Origin: Chlorobiota bacterium
GTDB taxonomy: Bacteria > Bacteroidota > Ignavibacteria > SZUA-365 > JAADGX01
DNA: 9,146 nucleotides
Direction of reading: 5' to 3'
Assembly: GCA_013152135.1 (NCBI GenBank)
Contig: JAADGX010000176.1
Location: 1 to 9,146 of the forward strand
This document shows, one piece after another, positions 5,840-9,146 of this stretch (positions are counted from its first letter, which is position 1; each line of letters opens with the position of its first letter). The translations under genes were made by a program, and so were the position numbers. Under the pieces are notes generated by a model. It did no database searches. It saw only the letters and a list, made by a program, of their open reading frames with translations, and was not told the origin of the DNA.

Positions 5840-6758
5840 CACCATCAAAATCGGCACGCGTGGCAGTGAGCTGGCCCTGTGGCAGGCCCACTACGTGCGC
5901 GACACCCTGCAGGCGAAATTTCCCGGACTCGAAGTCGTGATTGTCGTAACCAAGACCAAGGGCGACAAGATACTCGATTCGCCCCTGGCGAAGATCGGCG
6001 ACAAGGGCCTGTTCACGAAGGAGATCGAAAATCTCCTTCTCGACGGAACCGTCGATCTCGCCGTGCACAGCCTCAAGGATATTCCCACGAGCGTACCCCG
6101 CGGTCTCCACATCGCCGCGGTAACGCGTCGAGAGGAAGCGCACGACGTTCTCATCGCCCGCCACGTCCGTACCATCGACGACCTCCCGGAGGGAGCGGTG
6201 ATCGCCACCAGTAGCCTGCGCCGAAAGAGCCAGCTCCTTCACTACCGGCCCGACCTGAACATCGTGGACGTGCGGGGCAACCTGAACACGCGCATGAAGA
6301 AATTCGACTCCTCCTCCTGGGACGGTATGATCCTGGCCTACGCGGGTGTGAAGCGGTTGCGCATGGAACACCGCATCAGCCAGGCGCTGCCCATGGAAAT
6401 CATGCTCCCCGCAGTAGGACAGGGTGCCCTGGGCATCGAAACCCGCAAGGATGACGACCGTGTCCAATCCTTCGTGAGGAAACTCGATCACCCTGCGACA
6501 CACGCCTGCACGAGAGCCGAACGGGCGCTCCTCAGGACCCTCGAAGGCGGCTGCCAGATCCCGATCGGTGCGTTCGCCCGCATGCGCAAGGGCCGCGTGC
6601 ACCTCGACGCCGTGGTCGGCAACCTGGACGGCACTCTCCTGCTGGACGCACACGGCTCGAGCCTGCCCGACAACAGCGCCGATCTTGGACGCCGACTGGG
6701 TCACAAGCTCCTCGCGAGCGGGGCCCGGGAAATCCTGGAAGGAATCCGCAATGGGTGA
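5829..6758 (+). CDS. hemC: Hydroxymethylbilane synthase (porphobilinogen deaminase)
   Basis: Joins four porphobilinogen molecules into the linear tetrapyrrole hydroxymethylbilane, using a covalent dipyrromethane cofactor, in the cytosol. 309 residues. Seen: KIGTRGSELALWQA at the N terminus; D84 in AVHSLKDIP (catalytic aspartate); TSSLRRKSQL (127-136) and VRGNLNTR (148-155), the substrate and cofactor arginines; LPAVGQGALGIE; and C242 in LEGGCQIPIG, the cofactor attachment cysteine. With the ATG at 5829, the aspartate and cysteine fall at exactly the E. coli numbers (84 and 242), which is why I prefer it. In-frame ATGs at 5799 and 5805 would add 10 or 8 residues. None of the starts has a strong ribosome binding site. 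The gene begins inside the end of hemA and its last 8 nt overlap the TetR gene, so translational coupling is expected. Confidence 0.96.
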   Translation: MTSNTIKIGTRGSELALWQAHYVRDTLQAKFPGLEVVIVVTKTKGDKILDSPLAKIGDKGLFTKEIENLLLDGTVDLAVHSLKDIPTSVPRGLHIAAVTRREEAHDVLIARHVRTIDDLPEGAVIATSSLRRKSQLLHYRPDLNIVDVRGNLNTRMKKFDSSSWDGMILAYAGVKRLRMEHRISQALPMEIMLPAVGQGALGIETRKDDDRVQSFVRKLDHPATHACTRAERALLRTLEGGCQIPIGAFARMRKGRVHLDAVVGNLDGTLLLDAHGSSLPDNSADLGRRLGHKLLASGAREILEGIRNG

Positions 6759-7377
6759 TATCGATATCATGAAAACACTGCCGCTGGCGGAACGGAAAAA
6801 ACATTACATCCTGGAGGTCGCCTCCAGGCTTTTCTCCCGCCTGGATTTCCATCACGTATGCATGGAAGACGTGGCCCGGGAAGCACGCCTCGCCAAGGGA
6901 ACGCTGTACAACTACTTCAATTCCAAGGAGGAGCTGTACTTCGCCATTATCGAAACGAGGATGCAGACCCTTATACGACAGCTCGAGGAGCGCCTGCAAT
7001 ACCGGCATCCTCCCGTCATGGATCTCCGCCGATTCGTGGTGCACTTGTACTCGTTCTTTCTGAAATACCCGAACTTCTTCGTCATCTGGAAACGCGAGGA
7101 AGTGAAGACGTCTTCGCCGCAGTCCAAGAACTGCCGGAAGCTGCGGGCTCAACTCCGCGTCATGCTCACAGCCATCCTGCGACGGGGCATCGCGGAAGGC
7201 GCCTTCAGGGATTTTTCATCACTCAACCTCCTCGGCGACTGCATTTTCGGCATCATCGACGGCATGGCCATGCGCGGCATTCACGCCAACGCCAACGAGG
7301 ACCGTCGCAAGGAGGAACGCGAAAACATGTTTTCCATCATCCTGGCCTTGGTGGAAAGAGGTAACGCCCATGACTGA
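6751..7377 (+). CDS. TetR-family transcriptional regulator embedded in the hem operon
   Basis: 208-residue dimeric repressor type. The N-terminal HTH is clear: YILEVASRLFSRLDFHHVCM, then EDVAREARLAKGTLYNYF and NSKEELYFAII (about residues 19-66), including the diagnostic G-T-L-Y-x-Y-F-x-S-K-E-x-L. The remaining ~140 residues are the helical ligand and dimer domain, with no family I can name. ATG at 6751 has GGAAGGA (6737-6743) seven bases upstream and overlaps the hemC stop (ATGGGTGA). Its own stop overlaps the hemD start by 8 nt (ATGACTGA). It is therefore co-translated with haem enzymes and not an insertion. The TetR-like palindrome at the operon promoter (3603-3616) is the natural target, giving negative autoregulation. 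The ligand is unknown; haem or a pathway intermediate is my inference. H34, H35 and C37 in the HTH region are unusual. Confidence 0.93.
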   Translation: MGDIDIMKTLPLAERKKHYILEVASRLFSRLDFHHVCMEDVAREARLAKGTLYNYFNSKEELYFAIIETRMQTLIRQLEERLQYRHPPVMDLRRFVVHLYSFFLKYPNFFVIWKREEVKTSSPQSKNCRKLRAQLRVMLTAILRRGIAEGAFRDFSSLNLLGDCIFGIIDGMAMRGIHANANEDRRKEERENMFSIILALVERGNAHD

Positions 7378-8191
7378 GACCTTCGTACTACTCACCCGCG
7401 CCCGCAGGGACGACGACCCCACCCCCGGCATTTTACGTGAAATGGGATTCGAAACACGCTTCCTGCCGCTGGTATGTATCGAGCCGCCGGAGACCTGGCG
7501 GGACGTTGACGAGGCGCTTCGTACGCTCGACACTTGCGACGCCGTCATCCTTCCCAGCGCCAACGCGGTACGATTCTTCCTGGAACGCATCGAAGCCCTG
7601 GAGATCGACCCCCTCCAGGCCCCGCCCGTCGCCACCGTGGGACCGGCTGGACGAGAACCCCTCCAGGCGAAGGGCTTCCGCTTGCTCCCGCTGCCCGCCG
7701 CCTATTCCGCCGCCGCCCTGGTCGAAACGCTGGGCGACCCCGCCGGGAAGCGGTTCCTGATTTTTCAATCGAACCTGGGTCGCGACGATCTCCGGCTTTC
7801 GCTGGAAACCTTCGGAGCGCGCGTGGACCGCGTCACCGCGTACCGGAACCTTCCCCCGGCGGCCGAAGCCGTCAGTGCGTTCCGCGAATGGTGGGTGAGC
7901 GACCTCGTCCGGTGCGTAGCCTTTTATTCTCCGTCCGCCGTGCGGCGCTTCCGCGAGCTCCTGCCCGAAAGCGGTCCAAAAGACGTCCCGCTTGCCGTCA
8001 TCGGCGAAACGACCGGCGCGGAAGCGACCAGGCTGGGATTGCGGGTGGACATCATGCCGGGCGAAGCCACTGCGGAGGCGCTGGCGTTCGCCATCGGACA
8101 ATACCTCCAGTTAGGACACCGTGAGGCGCGGCAGCCGGATACCACAACGAATACAAACCATCAAGAGCAGAAACATGACGCCAACTCCTGA
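7370..8191 (+). CDS. hemD: Uroporphyrinogen-III synthase
   Basis: Cyclises hydroxymethylbilane with inversion of ring D to uroporphyrinogen III. HemD proteins are poorly conserved, but this one shows the two-lobed pattern: LLTRARRDD near the N terminus; ILPSANAVRFFLERI (about 61-75) and ATVGPAGREPLQAKGFRL in the first half; FYSPSAVRRFRELL (about 185-198) and AVIGETTGAEATRLGLRV in the second. The place between hemC and hemE confirms the call. It is 273 residues; the conserved fold ends near AIGQYL (about residue 247), and the last ~26 residues are a polar Thr/Asn/Gln/His-rich tail that runs into hemE. Start ATG at 7370 has AGAGG (7357-7361) eight bases upstream and overlaps the TetR stop. Its TGA lies 17 nt inside hemE. 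Confidence 0.92.
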   Translation: MTETFVLLTRARRDDDPTPGILREMGFETRFLPLVCIEPPETWRDVDEALRTLDTCDAVILPSANAVRFFLERIEALEIDPLQAPPVATVGPAGREPLQAKGFRLLPLPAAYSAAALVETLGDPAGKRFLIFQSNLGRDDLRLSLETFGARVDRVTAYRNLPPAAEAVSAFREWWVSDLVRCVAFYSPSAVRRFRELLPESGPKDVPLAVIGETTGAEATRLGLRVDIMPGEATAEALAFAIGQYLQLGHREARQPDTTTNTNHQEQKHDANS

Positions 8192-9146
8192 TACACGGGA
8201 CTCCGTTACCTCGTCAAACAGTATCGCCGAGCACCTCCTGGTGCGCGCAGCCCGGTGCCAGCCCACTCCCCGCCGCCCCGTGTGGATGATGCGGCAAGCG
8301 GGACGATACCTGCCTGAATACCGCGCCGTGCGAGCAAAGACGGATTTCCTGACCCTGTGCAAGACGCCGGAACTGGCCGCCGAGGTCACCATCCAGCCCG
8401 TGGACATCGTGGGGGTGGACGCGGCCATCATCTTTTCGGACATCCTCGTCATTCCCGAAGCACTGGGCATGGAGCTGGTGGTGGAAGAAGGCAAGGGCGG
8501 ACCGCGCTTTCCCAATCCCATCCGCACCGAGGAGCAGATCGCTTCCCTGAACCTGGACGGTGTGGAAGAACGCCTGGGCTACGTGTACGACGCGGAAGCC
8601 CTGACACGGAAAAACCTGGATGGCCGGGTGCCGCTCATCGGTTTCGCGGGCGCGCCCTGGACCCTGGCGACGTACATGATCGAAGGCGGAGGCTCACGGC
8701 ATTTCGCACACGTGAAACGCCTGCTCTACGCCTGCCCGGAAAAGCTCCATCGCCTCCTGGATACCATTACCGAGGCCGTCATTCGCTACCTGCGCTTGCA
8801 GGTGCGGGAAGGCGGCGTGGACGTCGTGCAGATCTTCGACACCTGGGCAGGCATTCTCGCCAAGAAGGACTTCCTCGCGTTCGCTCTTCCCTACATGGAA
8901 CGAATCGTCCGGGAAATCCAGGCGGAAGGCGTTCCCGTTATCCTGTTCCCCAAGGGCGCCACCTCGTCCCTGCGGGAAATCGCCGCCACCGGCGCCGACG
9001 CCGTCAGCCTGGACTGGACGGTGGACCCGGGCGAAGCGCGATCCCTCCTGCCCGACGGCGTGGCCCTGCAAGGGAATCTCGACCCCGTCCTGCTCTACGC
9101 GGATACAGACACTATCGCCCGCGCCACGCGCGACATGCTGGAATCA
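8175..9146 (+). CDS. hemE: Uroporphyrinogen decarboxylase, 3' end cut by window edge
   Basis: Removes the four acetate carboxyl groups of uroporphyrinogen III to give coproporphyrinogen III, in the cytosol. 324 codons are visible without a stop. Seen: PVWMMRQAGRYLPEYR (35-50) with the substrate-binding arginines R40 and R44; IIFSDILVIPEALGM with D89, equivalent to the catalytic aspartate; APWTLATYMIEGGGS with the conserved tyrosine; VVQIFDTWAG; and LDWTVDPGEAR followed by LQGNLDP. The C-terminal GHG segment with the conserved histidine lies beyond the edge, so perhaps 25 residues are missing. The N terminus is about 15 residues longer than in many family members. ATG at 8175 has AAGAG (8163-8167) seven bases upstream and sits inside the end of hemD. 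Confidence 0.96.
   Translation, partial: MTPTPDTRDSVTSSNSIAEHLLVRAARCQPTPRRPVWMMRQAGRYLPEYRAVRAKTDFLTLCKTPELAAEVTIQPVDIVGVDAAIIFSDILVIPEALGMELVVEEGKGGPRFPNPIRTEEQIASLNLDGVEERLGYVYDAEALTRKNLDGRVPLIGFAGAPWTLATYMIEGGGSRHFAHVKRLLYACPEKLHRLLDTITEAVIRYLRLQVREGGVDVVQIFDTWAGILAKKDFLAFALPYMERIVREIQAEGVPVILFPKGATSSLREIAATGADAVSLDWTVDPGEARSLLPDGVALQGNLDPVLLYADTDTIARATRDMLES

Noticed and set aside
4502..5857. A 451-codon open frame on the minus strand covering all of hemA
   Set aside because: It is antisense to an unmistakable GluTR gene, has no recognisable domain, and its composition is what the complement of GC-rich codons gives.
5766..6770. A 334-codon open frame on the minus strand opposite hemC
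   Set aside because: It shadows a full-length hemC with all catalytic residues; no motif and no plausible context.
1..9146. CRISPR arrays, insertion sequences, tRNA or rRNA genes
   Set aside because: I saw no regularly spaced repeats, transposase-like proteins, terminal inverted repeats, or tRNA/rRNA signatures on either strand.

Overview
The window comes from a bacterium with fairly GC-rich DNA (high fifties percent by eye) and dense, overlapping genes. The gene set is a class I iron-sulfur fumarase, a sodium/solute symporter and a tetrapyrrole operon that starts from glutamyl-tRNA (the C5 route). This fits many Gram-negative phyla. I cannot name a phylum from the sequence alone.

Left part (1-2724, minus strand): a sodium:solute symporter (SSF family) is followed by a single-chain class I fumarate hydratase that runs off the left edge. 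The 108-bp gap between them holds a candidate promoter, so the fumarase may be read both from the symporter transcript and from its own start. The AT-rich intergenic stretch 2725-2966 separates the symporter from a divergent MarR-family regulator (2967-3419), which is followed by a convincing intrinsic terminator (3503-3528).

Right part (3570-9146, plus strand): a haem-biosynthesis operon in the order hemX-like / (20-codon mini-ORF) / hemA / hemC / tetR / hemD / hemE, with hemE running off the right edge. Nearly all junctions overlap: ATGA at both ends of the mini-ORF, 11 nt for hemA/hemC, 8 nt for hemC/tetR, 8 nt for tetR/hemD and 17 nt for hemD/hemE. The enzymes cover glutamyl-tRNA reductase, hydroxymethylbilane synthase, uroporphyrinogen-III synthase and uroporphyrinogen decarboxylase. 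hemL and hemB are not in the window.

The most interesting point is regulatory. A TetR-family repressor gene is embedded between hemC and hemD, and the operon promoter (TTGATA-N17-TATCTT) is followed at once by a perfect 14-bp palindrome, ACTGACCGGTCAGT, of the kind TetR dimers bind. Together they suggest a self-contained negative feedback circuit on haem synthesis. The first gene is a CcsA-family membrane protein that has lost most of the tryptophan-rich WWD haem-handling motif. That argues for a HemX-type role with GluTR rather than cytochrome c assembly.
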